From Rutidosis leptorrhynchoides (taxonomy: Eukaryota; Streptophyta; Magnoliopsida; Asterales; Asteraceae), in NCBI RefSeq assembly GCF_046630445.1, contig NC_092340.1, forward strand, positions 35,114,001 to 35,178,000: DNA of 64,000 bases, written 5' to 3'. Below are positions 1-10,186 of the stretch, in pieces. Below the pieces are notes generated by a model. It was given only the letters and a program-made list of their open reading frames with translations. It was not told the origin of the DNA and did no database searches. Position numbers and translations under genes: made by a program. How positions within the stretch are numbered: the first letter of the stretch is position 1; every line of letters begins with the position of its first letter.

Positions 1-361
1 TTGTCCTTATCCTGACTATCGTAACAATCATTCTCCTTTTCCAACTTTTACCAGAGGAATCTGTTTTCTTCTATTTCGCCTTTGGGGTTATAGTGTTTTT
101 AATTCTCCCGTGTCTTTATGTTGCGATACACATTGATATACACGGTTTGTAATTTATGTGTTGTTATCGAGCTTCATGTTCTCCCTTATATTTCGGAGTA
201 TCATACTTTTGTTTTCTCCTCCCGACTTTAAATCAAACGAATAATGGTTCAGAATTCGTAAGTATGAAGTTTCGAATGAACATGACTAATGTTCTAAGAG
301 AGAGATTGTAATAGTACGATCTTGACTGGTTAACCTACCATAATTCAAGAGAAAAGATAGA
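1..361 (-). other. Internal sequence of element C left of the element A insertion
   Basis: Non-coding as far as I can see. It joins 13428 once element A and one copy of its ACTAT target duplication are set aside, so it should be internal sequence of element C. No open frame of note and no recognisable domain was found. Confidence 0.5.
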
Positions 362-366
362 ACTAT

Positions 367-3300
367 TGTAGTGACCCGAACTTTTCCATGTTTATATATA
401 TTAATTGAGATTGATATTTACATGATTAAATGTTTCCAACATGTTAAGCAATCAAACTTGTTAAGACTTGATTAATTGAAATATGTTTCATATAGACAAT
501 TGACCACCCAAGTTGACCGGTGATTCACGAACGTTAAAACTTGTAAAAACTATATGATGACATATATATGGTTATATATATAGTTAACATGATATTATTA
601 TAAGTAAACATATCATTAAGTATATTAATAATGAACTACATATGTAAAAACAAGACTACTAACTTAATGATTTTGAAACGAGACATATATGTAACGATTA
701 TCGTTGTAACGACATTTAATGTATATATATCATATTAAGAATATCATGAAAATATAATAATTTAAAATCTCATTTGATATTATAAACATTGGGTTAACAA
801 CATTTAACAAGATCGTTAACCTAAAGGTTTCAAAACAACACTTACATGTAACGGCTAACGATGACTTAACGACTCAGTTAAAATGTATATACATGTAGTG
901 TTTTAATATGTATTCATACACTTTTGAAAGACTTCAAGACACTTATCAAAATACTTCTACTTAACAAAAATGCTTACAATTACATCCTCGTTCAGTTTCA
1001 TCAACAATTCTACTCGTATGCATCCGTATTCGTACTCGTACAATACACAGCTTTTAGATGTATGTACTATTGGTATATACAATCCAATGATCAGCTCTTA
1101 TCAGCACATGTGAGTCACCTAACACATGTGGGAGCCATCATTTGGCAACTAGCATGAAATATCTCATAAAATTACAAAAATATGAGTAATCATTCATGAC
1201 TTATTTACATGAAAACAAAATTACATATCCTTTATATCTAATCCATACACCAACGACCAAAAACACCTACAAACACTTTCATTCTTCAATTTTCTTCATC
1301 TAATTGATCTCTCTCAAGTTCTATCTTCAAGTTCTAAGTGTTCTTCATAAATTCCAAAAGTTCTAGTTTCATAAAATCAAGAATACTTTCAAGTTTGCTA
1401 GCTCACTTCCAATCTTGTAACGTGATCATCCAACCTCAAGAAATCTTTGTTTCTTACAGTAGGTTATCATTCTAATACAAGGTAATAATCATATTCAAAC
1501 TTTGATTCAATTTCTATAACTATAACAATCTTATTTCAAGTGATGATCTTACTTGAACTTGTTTTCGTGTCATGATTCTGCTTCAAGAACTTCGAGCCAT
1601 CCAAGGATCCGTTGAAGCTAGATCCAATTTTCTCTTTTTCAGTAGGTTTATCCAAGGAACTTAAGGTAGTAATGATGTTCATAACATCATTCAATTCATA
1701 CATATAAAGATATCTTATTCGAAGGCTTAAACTTGTAATCACTAGAACATAGTTTAGTTAATTCTAAACTTGTTCGCAAACAAAAGTTAATCCTTCTAAC
1801 TTGACTTTTAAAATCAACTAAACACATGTTCTATATCTATATGATATGCTAACTTAATGATTTAAAACCTGGAAACACGAAAAACACCGTAAAACCGGAT
1901 TTACGCCGTCGTAGTAACACCGCGGGCTGTTTTGGGTTAGTTAATTAAAAACTATGATAAACTTTGATTTAAAAGTTGTTATTCTGAGAAAATGATTTTT
2001 ATTATGAACATGAAACTATATCCAAAAATTATGGTTAAACTCAAAGTGGAAGTATGTTATCTAAAATGGTCATTTAGACGTCGTTCTTTCGACTGAAATG
2101 ACTACCTTTACAAAAACGACTTGTAACTTATTTTTCTGACTATAAACCTATAATTTTTCTGTTTAGATTCATAAAATAGAGTTCAATATGAAACCATAGC
2201 AATTTGATTCACTCAAAACGGATTTAAAATGAAGAAGTTATGGGTAAAACAAGATTGGATAATTTTTCTCATTTTAGCTACGTGAAAATTGGTAACAAAT
2301 CTATTCCAACCATAACTTAATTAACTTGTATTGTATATTATGTAATCTTGAGATACCATAGACACGTATACAATGTTTCGACCTATCATGTCGACACATC
2401 TATATATATTTCGGAACAACCATAGACACTCTATATGTGAATGTTGGAGTTAGCTATACAGGGTTGAGGTTGATTCCAAAATATATATAGTTTGAGTTGT
2501 GATCAATACTGAGATACGTATACACTGGGTCGTGGATTGATTCAAGATAATATTTATCGATTTATTTCTGTACATCTAACTGTGGACAACTAGTTGTAGG
2601 TTACTAACGAGGACAGCTGACTTAATAAACTTAAAACATCAAAATATATTAAAAGTGTTGTAAATATATTTTGAACATACTTTGATATATATGTATATAT
2701 TGTTATAGGTTCGTGAATCAACCAGTGGTCAAGTCTTACTTCCCGACGAAGTAAAAATCTGTGAAAGTGAGTTATAGTCCCACTTTTAAAATCTAATATT
2801 TTTGGGATGAGAATACATGCAGGTTTTATAAATGATTTACAAAATAGACACAAGTACGTGAAACTACATTCTATGGTTGAATTATCGAAATCGAATATGC
2901 CCCTTTTTATTAAGTCTGGTAATCTAAGAATTAGGGAACAGATACCCTAATTGACGCGAATCCTAAAGATAGATCTATTGGGCCTAACAAACCCCATCCA
3001 AAGTACCGGATGCTTTAGTACTTCGAAATTTATATCATATCCGAAGGGTGTCCCGGAATGATGGGGATATTCTTATATATGCATCTTGTTAATGTCGGTT
3101 ACCAGGTGTTCACCATATGAATGATTTTTATCTCTATGTATGGGATGTGTATTGAAATATGAAATCTTGTGGTCTATTATTATGATTTGATATATATAGG
3201 TTAAACCTATAACTCACCAACATTTTTGTTGACGTTTTAAGCATGTTTATTCTCAGGTGATTATTAAGAGCTTCCGCAGTCGCATACTTAAATAAGGACG

Positions 3301-3601
3301 AGATTTGGAGTCCATGCTTGTATGATATTGTGTAAAAACTGCATTCAAGAAACTTATTTTGTTGTAACATATTTGTATTGTAAACCATTATGTAATGGTC
3401 GTGTGTAAACAGGATATTTTAGATTATCATTATTTGATAATCTACGTAAAGCTTTTTAAAACCTTTATCTATGAAATAAAGGTTATGGTTTGTTTTAAAA
3501 ATGAATGCAGTCTTTGAAAAACGTCTCATATAGAGGTCAAAACCTCGCAACGAAATCAATTAATATGGAACGTTTTTAATCAATAAGAACGGGACATTTC
3601 A
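367..3601 (+). repeat. 5' LTR of element A
   Basis: A 3235-bp long terminal repeat, TG...CA, nearly identical to 10187-13422. Short open frames inside it (for example near 0.92-1.16 kb and 2.59-2.85 kb) recur in both LTRs and show no domain, so I do not call them genes. The last 250 bp hold a block shared with the LTR of element C and with the solo LTR at 50-54 kb. Confidence 0.95.
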
Positions 3602-3603
3602 GT

Positions 3604-3615
3604 TGGTATCCGAGC
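3604..3615 (+). other. Primer binding site of element A (initiator tRNA-Met type)
   Basis: TGGTATCCGAGC, two bases inside the 5' LTR, matches the complement of the plant initiator tRNA-Met 3' end (TGGTATCAGAGC) at 11 of 12 positions. Elements B, C and the gag-only element at 44.3 kb carry the perfect form. Confidence 0.85.
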
Positions 3616-3810
3616 GTTGGTCTTAGAGAACCAGAATTTTGCATTAGTGTGTCTTATCAAGTTTGTTAGGATGCATTAGTGAGTCTGGACTTCGACCGTG
3701 TTTACTTGAAAAATGATTGCTTAACAAATTTTGTTGGAAACTATATATTTTTAACATGTGAATATTATGTGATATATTAATCTCTTAACGCGTTTGATAT
3801 TATGTGATAG

Positions 3811-4407
3811 ATGTCTACCTCTAGAACAAGTCCCATTGACTCACCTAATAATAATGAAGAGTCAAATGTAAATTGGAATGATTCGTGGACTGATTCACAA
3901 GTTCCCGAAGAGGAACCGGAAGAAGAGTCGGAACCAGAAGAAGAATCGGAATCGGAAGAAGAATCGGAACCGGTGGGGGAAATAATAAAACGGTTAAGTA
4001 AAAGAAAATCCTCAACCAACCGACCAATGTTAATTATGATCAATGGTGTTTCTGCCAAGGAAGCAAAATATTGGGAGGATTACCAATTCTCCGATGAATC
4101 GGATTCCGACGAGAATTCCGTTGATGTTATAGAAATTACCCCAACTGAATTTAAAAAGGCAAAAGAAAATAATAAGGGAAAGGGCATAAAAATAGAGAAA
4201 TCTAATTCCAACCCCGATGAACTTTATATGTATCGTCAACCCCCGAAGTCCTTAAGTTGTAACAATGACCCGGGAACCTCTAAACCACCAGGTTTTTCTA
4301 AACCAATGTGGATAACGACGGCTCGTATTAGGGGAACATCATATATCCCTAGAAACTTGGCAAAACGAACCAAAACCGAAGAAGAAGAAACAAGCGAGTC
4401 GGAATAA
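3811..4407 (+). CDS. Acidic, serine/glutamate-rich passenger protein (198 aa) of element A
   Basis: An uninterrupted frame from ATG 3811 to TAA 4405-4407, between the primer site and the F-box frame. Residues about 28-50 are a run of alternating Glu, Ser and Pro. A Lys/Arg patch follows (about 60-69), then a second acidic stretch with ESDSDE (about 92-105), a Lys-rich stretch (about 114-130), and an acidic C-terminus. No catalytic or metal-binding motif and no transmembrane segment are visible. Alternating acidic and basic low-complexity segments would suit a disordered nuclear or nucleic-acid-associated protein, but that is a guess. It is not a normal Ty3 gag or pol product. An antisense frame across the Glu/Ser run is a shadow of the repeat. 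I do not recognise a family. Confidence 0.6.
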   Translation: MSTSRTSPIDSPNNNEESNVNWNDSWTDSQVPEEEPEEESEPEEESESEEESEPVGEIIKRLSKRKSSTNRPMLIMINGVSAKEAKYWEDYQFSDESDSDENSVDVIEITPTEFKKAKENNKGKGIKIEKSNSNPDELYMYRQPPKSLSCNNDPGTSKPPGFSKPMWITTARIRGTSYIPRNLAKRTKTEEEETSESE

Positions 4408-4544
4408 GATAGTTGTATTCGTGTGGTGTAATATAAGTAATATAGTATGCTTATGCTTTATGATATATGTAAAAATTGCTTGTATTAATAAGTATTTTTT
4501 TTATGAATCTAACTCTTGTCTATTTTACAATATAAAAATACAAA

Positions 4545-5228
4545 ATGGATAGACAACCCAATATTTTAAGAGACCTACCCGGAGACATGATTGATGAAAT
4601 CTTGTCTAGAGTCGGTCAGAATTCTTCGGCACAACTATTTAAGGCGAGATCAGTTTGTAAGACATTCGAAGAACGTTCCAAGAATGCCTTGGTTTATAAA
4701 AGGCTTTCGTTCGAAATATGGGGGATATCACATTGGGAAATCCATAAGTTACGATGTGTTTACTTTGACGCATATATTGCGGGGAACCCAAATGCTATTT
4801 TACGCAATGGGTTAAGAAATTATTTTGACTCAATATATCCGAATATTGGACTTCGTGATTTAGAAAAAGCGGCTAACATGCAACATAAAGAAGCATGTTA
4901 TGCTTACGGATTAGTAATGTTCGCTTCTCACCAAAGTGAGAACAAGAACATCGGGCTACAACTATTAAACAAAATGTTCCCACAAGTGACGGAGTCGGTA
5001 ATTGGGGTAAGAAATGAGGTTTTTAGATTGTTACGGGACTGTTGGACATTACGTAACCCTCGTCCCTTTGACGACGTTACAACACGCTGTCTTATCAACG
5101 GCCATAACGGTTATGTTCCACAAGACCAAGGATGGGAAGTAATCCTAGTAAAACCAGAATGCATGACTTGTTTCTGGACGTATGAATTACGTGTCTTTAT
5201 TGCCTTTGCTGAACGACTTGTGTACTAG
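4545..5228 (+). CDS. F-box protein (At2g35280/At1g67623-like) carried inside element A
   Basis: An intact 227-residue frame, ATG 4545 to TAG 5226-5228. Residues about 8-52 form an F-box (LPGDMIDEIL... then SVCKTF), the part that binds Skp1 in SCF ubiquitin ligases. Residues about 80-150 hold a Sel1-like segment (GLRDLEKAANMQHKEACYAYG). Near the C-terminus is a Cys pair followed by an aromatic stretch (CMTCFWTYEL). This order matches the plant F-box family of At2g35280 and At1g67623, as I recall it. The frame lies between the element's leader and gag, in the element's orientation, so it is probably expressed from the LTR. It could act as a substrate adaptor in a host SCF complex. F-box frames are not standard cargo of Ty3 elements. 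An intact frame in a copy with about 1% LTR divergence says little alone about selection. Confidence 0.85.
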   Translation: MDRQPNILRDLPGDMIDEILSRVGQNSSAQLFKARSVCKTFEERSKNALVYKRLSFEIWGISHWEIHKLRCVYFDAYIAGNPNAILRNGLRNYFDSIYPNIGLRDLEKAANMQHKEACYAYGLVMFASHQSENKNIGLQLLNKMFPQVTESVIGVRNEVFRLLRDCWTLRNPRPFDDVTTRCLINGHNGYVPQDQGWEVILVKPECMTCFWTYELRVFIAFAERLVY

Positions 5229-5420
5229 CTAGAATTATCTTCACAACCATCTTGTATCAAATTTATTGTATGCTATATTTCATGCTATATGTAAAATAAG
5301 CGGTATTGTAAGTTTGTAAAATGTTGTGTAAAAGTTTGAACGCGAAATATTATTATAATCAGTTTTTCATATAGAATTGTAGTAGTTGAATTGTATATTA
5401 GCTACTAAGTATGAACTTAA

Positions 5421-5437
5421 CGGGTAGGTACTACCCG
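5421..5437 (+). other. Short hairpin containing a copy of the element's polypurine-tract motif
   Basis: CGGGTAG and CTACCCG form a perfect 7-bp stem around a GTA loop. The sequence GGTAGGTACT within it also occurs at the 3' polypurine tract beside the 3' LTR (10178-10187). It lies just upstream of gag. Confidence 0.55.
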
Positions 5438-5569
5438 AATTTAAACTTATAAAACGCTAATATGAAGAAAAAGCTTTTATAAATGAGTTCATATTATGCT
5501 ACGAAATACTATTAACTACTCTTAATATTCTGTATGATTAACTTGTTCCATTTGACTATTTTGAAGGAA

Positions 5570-6766
5570 ATGGCACCGACTACTCGACATACCGTGAATA
5601 TGAATGAAGAGGAATTCCGTACTTTTCTAGCTTCAAACATAGCCGCAGTACAGGCTACGCTACATACCAACAATAACCTTGGATCTAGCAGTACAGAAAA
5701 TCGTGTAGGATGCACCTACAAAGAATTCACTGCCTGCAAACCTTTGGAATTTGATGGAACCGAAGGACCGATCGGATTGAAACGGTGGACCGAGAAGGTC
5801 GAATCGGTGTTTGCCATAAGTAAGTGTACTGAAGAGGACAAAGTGAAGTACGCTACGCATACCTTCACAGGTTCTGCGTTAACATGGTGGAATACCTATC
5901 TAGAGCAAGTGGGACAAGACGATGCGTACGCACTACCGTGGTCAGCATTCAAGCACTTGATGAACGAGAAGTACCGTCCCAGAACCGAGGTCAATAAGCT
6001 CAAGACAGAACTTAGAGGGTTACGAACCCAAGGATTTGATATTACCACGTACGAAAGACGATTCACAGAATTGTGCCTATTGTGTCCGGGAGCATTCGAA
6101 GATGAGGAAGAGAAGATCGACGCGTTTGTGAAACGATTACCGGAAAGATTCCAAGAAGATATAAGTTCACACGAGCCCGCCTCCATACAACAGGCATGTA
6201 GAATGGCTCACAAACTAGTGAACCAGATTGAAGAAAGAATTAAAGAACAGACTGCTGAAGAGGCCAATGTGAAGCAAGTCAAAAGAAAGTGGGAGGAAAA
6301 CGGTGATAAGAATCACCAATACAACAACAACAGCAATTACAACAATAATCGCAACAATTATCCCAACAATCGCAACATCAATCGCAACTACAACAAACGG
6401 CCCAACAACAACAACAACAACAATAACAACACCAACTACAACAATCATCCCAACAACAATAATAACCGCAACAACAACAACAACAATCAGAAGCAGCTAT
6501 GCCAAAGGTGTGAAAAGTATCACTCGGGGTTCTGCACCAAATTTTGCAACAAGTGTAAAAGAAACGGTCATAGCGCGGCGAAGTGTGCGGTCTACGGACC
6601 AGGGGTTAATAGAACGAAAGGAACAAATGGTGTCGGAACGAGTAATGGCGGAGCAAGTAGTGTCGGAGCAAGTTATGCCAATGTAGTTTGTTATAAATGT
6701 GGAAAACCGGGCCACATTATTAGAAATTGTCCGAACCAGGAGAACACGAATGGACAAGGCCGCTGA
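5570..6766 (+). CDS. gag: Gag of element A
   Basis: Structural capsid/nucleocapsid protein of a Ty3 element. I chose the Met at 5570 (MAPTTRHT), which resembles the start of related plant Gags; an in-frame Met lies 36 bp upstream at 5534. The retrotransposon gag domain is in the first half, with the TWWNTY signature. An Asn-rich low-complexity stretch follows, then two Cys-rich zinc knuckles, the last being CYKCGKPGHIIRNC. The protease and pol follow downstream. Confidence 0.88.
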   Translation: MAPTTRHTVNMNEEEFRTFLASNIAAVQATLHTNNNLGSSSTENRVGCTYKEFTACKPLEFDGTEGPIGLKRWTEKVESVFAISKCTEEDKVKYATHTFTGSALTWWNTYLEQVGQDDAYALPWSAFKHLMNEKYRPRTEVNKLKTELRGLRTQGFDITTYERRFTELCLLCPGAFEDEEEKIDAFVKRLPERFQEDISSHEPASIQQACRMAHKLVNQIEERIKEQTAEEANVKQVKRKWEENGDKNHQYNNNSNYNNNRNNYPNNRNINRNYNKRPNNNNNNNNNTNYNNHPNNNNNRNNNNNNQKQLCQRCEKYHSGFCTKFCNKCKRNGHSAAKCAVYGPGVNRTKGTNGVGTSNGGASSVGASYANVVCYKCGKPGHIIRNCPNQENTNGQGR

Positions 6767-7166
6767 AGAGTTTTCAATATTAATGCGGCAGAGGCACAGG
6801 AAGACCCGGAGCTTGTTACGGGTACGTTTCTTATTGACAATAAATCTGCTTACGTTTTATTTGATTCGGGTGCGGATAGAAGCTATATGAGTAGAGATTT
6901 TTGTGCTAAATTAAGTTGTCCATTGACGCCTTTGGATAGTAAATTTTTACTCGAATTAGCAAATGGTAAATTAATTTCAGCAGATAATATATGTCGGAAT
7001 CGAGAAATTAAACTGGTTAGCGAAACATTTAAGATTGATTTGATACCAGTAGAGTTAGGGAGTTTTGATGTGATAATCGGTATGGACTGGTTGAAAGAAG
7101 TGAAAGCAGAGATCGTTTGTTACAAAAAATGCCATTCGCATTATACGAGAAAAAGGAAAACCCTTA

Positions 7167-10151
7167 ATGGTGTACGGAGAAAAGGGCAACACGAAGCTAC
7201 ATCTTATTAGTAATTTGAAGGCACAAAAACTAATAAGAAAAGGTTGCTATGCTGTTCTAGCACACGTCGAGAAAGTAGAAACTGAAGAAAAGAGCATCAA
7301 TGATGTTCTCATTGCAAAAGAATTTCCCGATGTATTTCCGAAAGAATTACCGGGATTACCCCCACATCGATCCGTTGAATTTCAAATAGATCTTGTACCA
7401 GGAGCTGCACCAATAGCTCGTGCTCCTTACAGACTCGCACCCAGCGAGATGAAAGAACTGCAAATCCAATTACAAGAACATTTAGAGCGTGGTTTCATTC
7501 GACCAAGCACATCACTGTGGGGAGCTCCTGTTTTGTTTGTCAAGAAGAAAGATGGTACATTCAGGTTGTGTATCGACTACCGAGAGTTGAACAAACTTAC
7601 CATCAAGAACCGCTACCCACTACCGAGAATCGACGACTTATTTGATCAACTACAAGGCTCGTCTGTTTATTCAAAGATTGACTTACGTTCCGGGTATCAT
7701 CAAATGCGGGTGAAAGAAGATGATATTCCAAAGACTGCTTTTAGAACGCGTTACGGTCATTACGAGTTTATGGTCATGCCGTTTGGTTTAACTAATGCAC
7801 TAGCTGTGTTCATGGACCTTATGAACCGAGTGTGTGGACCATACCTTGACAAGTTTGTCATTGTTTTCATTGATGACATACTTATTTACTCAAGGAATGA
7901 CCAAGAACACAGTGAACATTTGAGAAAGGTGTTAGAAGTATTGAGGAAGGAAGAATTGTACGCTAAGTTTTCAAAGTGTGCATTTTGGTTGGAAGAAGTT
8001 CAATTCCTCGGTCACATAGTGAACAAAGAAGGTATTAAGGTGGATCCGGCAAAGATAGAAACTGTTGAAAAGTGGGAAACCCCGAAAACTCCGAAACACA
8101 TACGCCAGTTTTTAGGACTAGCTGGTTACTACAGAAGGTTCATCCAAGACTTTTCCAGAATAGCAAAACCCTTGACTGCATTAACGCATAAAGGGAAGAA
8201 ATTTGAATGGAATGATGAACAAGAGAAAGCGTTTCAGTTATTGAAGAAAAAGCTAACTACGGCACCTATATTGTCATTGCCTGAAGGGAATGATGATTTT
8301 GTGATTTATTGTGACGCATCAAAGCAAGGTCTCGGTTGTGTATTAATGCAACGAACGAAGGTGATTGTTTATGCGTCTAGACAATTGAAGATTCACGAGC
8401 AAAATTATACGACACATGATTTGGAATTAGGCACGGTTGTTTTTGCATTAAAGACTTGGAGGCACTACTTATATGGGGTCAAAAGTATTATATATACCGA
8501 CCACAAAAGTCTTCAACACATATTTAATCAGAAACAACTGAATATGAGGCAGCGTAGGTGGATTGAATTGTTGAATGATTACGACTTTGAGATTCGTTAC
8601 CACCCGGGGAAGGCAAATGTGGAAGCCGATGCCTTGAGCAGGAAGGACAGAGAACCCATTCGAGTAAAATCTATGAATATAATGATTCACAATAACCTTA
8701 CTACTCAAATAAAGCAGGCGCAACAAGGAGTTTTAAAAGAGGGAAATTTAAAGGATGAAATACCCAAAGGATCGGAGAAGCATCTTAATATTCGGGAAGA
8801 CGGAACCCGGTATAGTGCTGAAAGGATTTGGGTACCAAAATTTGGAGATATGAGAGAAATGGTACTTAGAGAAGCTCATAAAACCAGATACTCAATACAT
8901 CCTGGAACGGGGAAGATGTACAAGGATCTCAAGAAACATTTTTGGTGGCCGGGTATGAAAGCCGATGTTGCTAAATACGTAGGAGAATGTTTGACGTGTT
9001 CTAAGGTCAAAGCTGAGCATCAGAAACCATCAGGTCTACTTCAACAACCCGAAATCCCGGAATGGAAATGGGAAAACATTACCATGGATTTCATCACTAA
9101 ATTGCCAAGGACTGCAAGTGGTTTTGATGCTATTTGGGTAATAGTTGATCGTCTCACCAAATCAGCACACTTCCTACCAATAAGAGAAGATGACAAGATG
9201 GAGAAGTTAGCACGACTGTATTTGAAGGAAGTCGTCTCCAGACATGGAATACCAATCTCTATTATCTCTGATAGGGATGGCAGATTTATTTCAAGATTCT
9301 GGCAGACCTTACAGCAAGCATTAGGAACTCGTCTAGATATGAGTACTGCCTATCATCCACAAACTGATGGGCAGAGTGAAAGGACGATACAAACGCTAGA
9401 AGACATGCTTCGATCATGTGATATTGATTTCGGAAACAGTTGGGATCGACATCTACCGTTAGCAGAATTTTCCTACAACAACAGCTACCATTCAAGCATT
9501 GAGATGGCGCCATTTGAAGCACTTTATGGTAGAAAGTGCAGGTCTCCAATTTGTTGGAGTGAAGTGGGGGATAGACAGATTACGGGTCCAGAGATTATAC
9601 AAGAAACTACCGAGAAGATCATCCAAATTCAACAACGGTTGAAAACCGCCCAAAGTCGACAAAAGAGCTACGCTGACATTAAAAGAAAAGATATAGAATT
9701 TGAAATTGGAGAAATGGTCATGCTTAAAGTTGCACCTTGGAAAGGCGTTGTTCGATTTGGTAAACGAGGGAAATTAAATCCAAGGTATATTGGACCATTC
9801 AAGATTATTGATCGTGTCGGACCAGTAGCGTACCGACTTGAGTTACCTCAACAACTCGCAGCTGTACATAACACTTTCCACATCTCGAATTTGAAGAAAT
9901 GTTTTGCTAAAGAAGACCTCACTATTCCGTTAGATGAAATCCAAATCAACGAAAAACTTCAATTCATCGAAGAACCCGTCGAAATAATGGATCGTGAGGT
10001 TAAAAGACTTAAGCAAAACAAGATACCAATTGTTAAGGTTCGATGGAATGCTCGTAGAGGACCCGAGTTCACCTGGGAGCGTGAAGATCAGATGAAGAAG
10101 AAATACCCGCATCTATTTTCAGAAGATTCGTCAACACCTTCAACAGCTTAA
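7167..10151 (+). CDS. pol: Pol of element A: reverse transcriptase, RNase H, integrase, chromodomain-like tail
   Basis: A long open frame of about 994 residues. Reverse transcriptase spans about residues 105-275 and contains the FIDD active site. RNase H is at about 378-495 (CDASKQG). The integrase has an HHCC zinc region at about 571-615 and a catalytic core at about 638-790 ([15 protein letters not shown]). A C-terminal chromodomain-like segment at about 952-985 ([16 protein letters not shown]) is the hallmark of plant chromoviruses and would target integration to chromatin. The aspartic protease region lies just upstream at about 6.78-7.2 kb. Domain order RT-RH-INT-chromodomain places the element in Ty3, Tekay-like. 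Confidence 0.92.
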   Translation: MVYGEKGNTKLHLISNLKAQKLIRKGCYAVLAHVEKVETEEKSINDVLIAKEFPDVFPKELPGLPPHRSVEFQIDLVPGAAPIARAPYRLAPSEMKELQIQLQEHLERGFIRPSTSLWGAPVLFVKKKDGTFRLCIDYRELNKLTIKNRYPLPRIDDLFDQLQGSSVYSKIDLRSGYHQMRVKEDDIPKTAFRTRYGHYEFMVMPFGLTNALAVFMDLMNRVCGPYLDKFVIVFIDDILIYSRNDQEHSEHLRKVLEVLRKEELYAKFSKCAFWLEEVQFLGHIVNKEGIKVDPAKIETVEKWETPKTPKHIRQFLGLAGYYRRFIQDFSRIAKPLTALTHKGKKFEWNDEQEKAFQLLKKKLTTAPILSLPEGNDDFVIYCDASKQGLGCVLMQRTKVIVYASRQLKIHEQNYTTHDLELGTVVFALKTWRHYLYGVKSIIYTDHKSLQHIFNQKQLNMRQRRWIELLNDYDFEIRYHPGKANVEADALSRKDREPIRVKSMNIMIHNNLTTQIKQAQQGVLKEGNLKDEIPKGSEKHLNIREDGTRYSAERIWVPKFGDMREMVLREAHKTRYSIHPGTGKMYKDLKKHFWWPGMKADVAKYVGECLTCSKVKAEHQKPSGLLQQPEIPEWKWENITMDFITKLPRTASGFDAIWVIVDRLTKSAHFLPIREDDKMEKLARLYLKEVVSRHGIPISIISDRDGRFISRFWQTLQQALGTRLDMSTAYHPQTDGQSERTIQTLEDMLRSCDIDFGNSWDRHLPLAEFSYNNSYHSSIEMAPFEALYGRKCRSPICWSEVGDRQITGPEIIQETTEKIIQIQQRLKTAQSRQKSYADIKRKDIEFEIGEMVMLKVAPWKGVVRFGKRGKLNPRYIGPFKIIDRVGPVAYRLELPQQLAAVHNTFHISNLKKCFAKEDLTIPLDEIQINEKLQFIEEPVEIMDREVKRLKQNKIPIVKVRWNARRGPEFTWEREDQMKKKYPHLFSEDSSTPSTA

Positions 10152-10175
10152 AATTTCGGGACGAAATTTATTTAA

Positions 10176-10186
10176 CAGGTAGGTAC
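10176..10186 (+). other. Polypurine-tract region of element A
   Basis: ACAGGTAGGTAC ends directly at the 3' LTR start, where the plus-strand primer should lie. It is less purine-rich than usual. Element B has a similar GTAGGTAA at the matching place. Confidence 0.5.

Noticed and set aside
924-1157. 77-residue open frame in the element A LTR, repeated at 10744-10977
   Set aside because: It is present in both LTRs because the LTRs are copies. It has no domain or start context of note.
2590-2853. 87-residue minus-strand frame in the LTR of element A (also 12410-12673)
   Set aside because: LTR copy with AT-rich composition, no domain, and it runs across the conserved LTR end block.
3777-4058. 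Antisense Ser/Asp-rich frames opposite the acidic ORF
   Set aside because: Shadow of the Glu/Ser-rich coding run; no independent signal.
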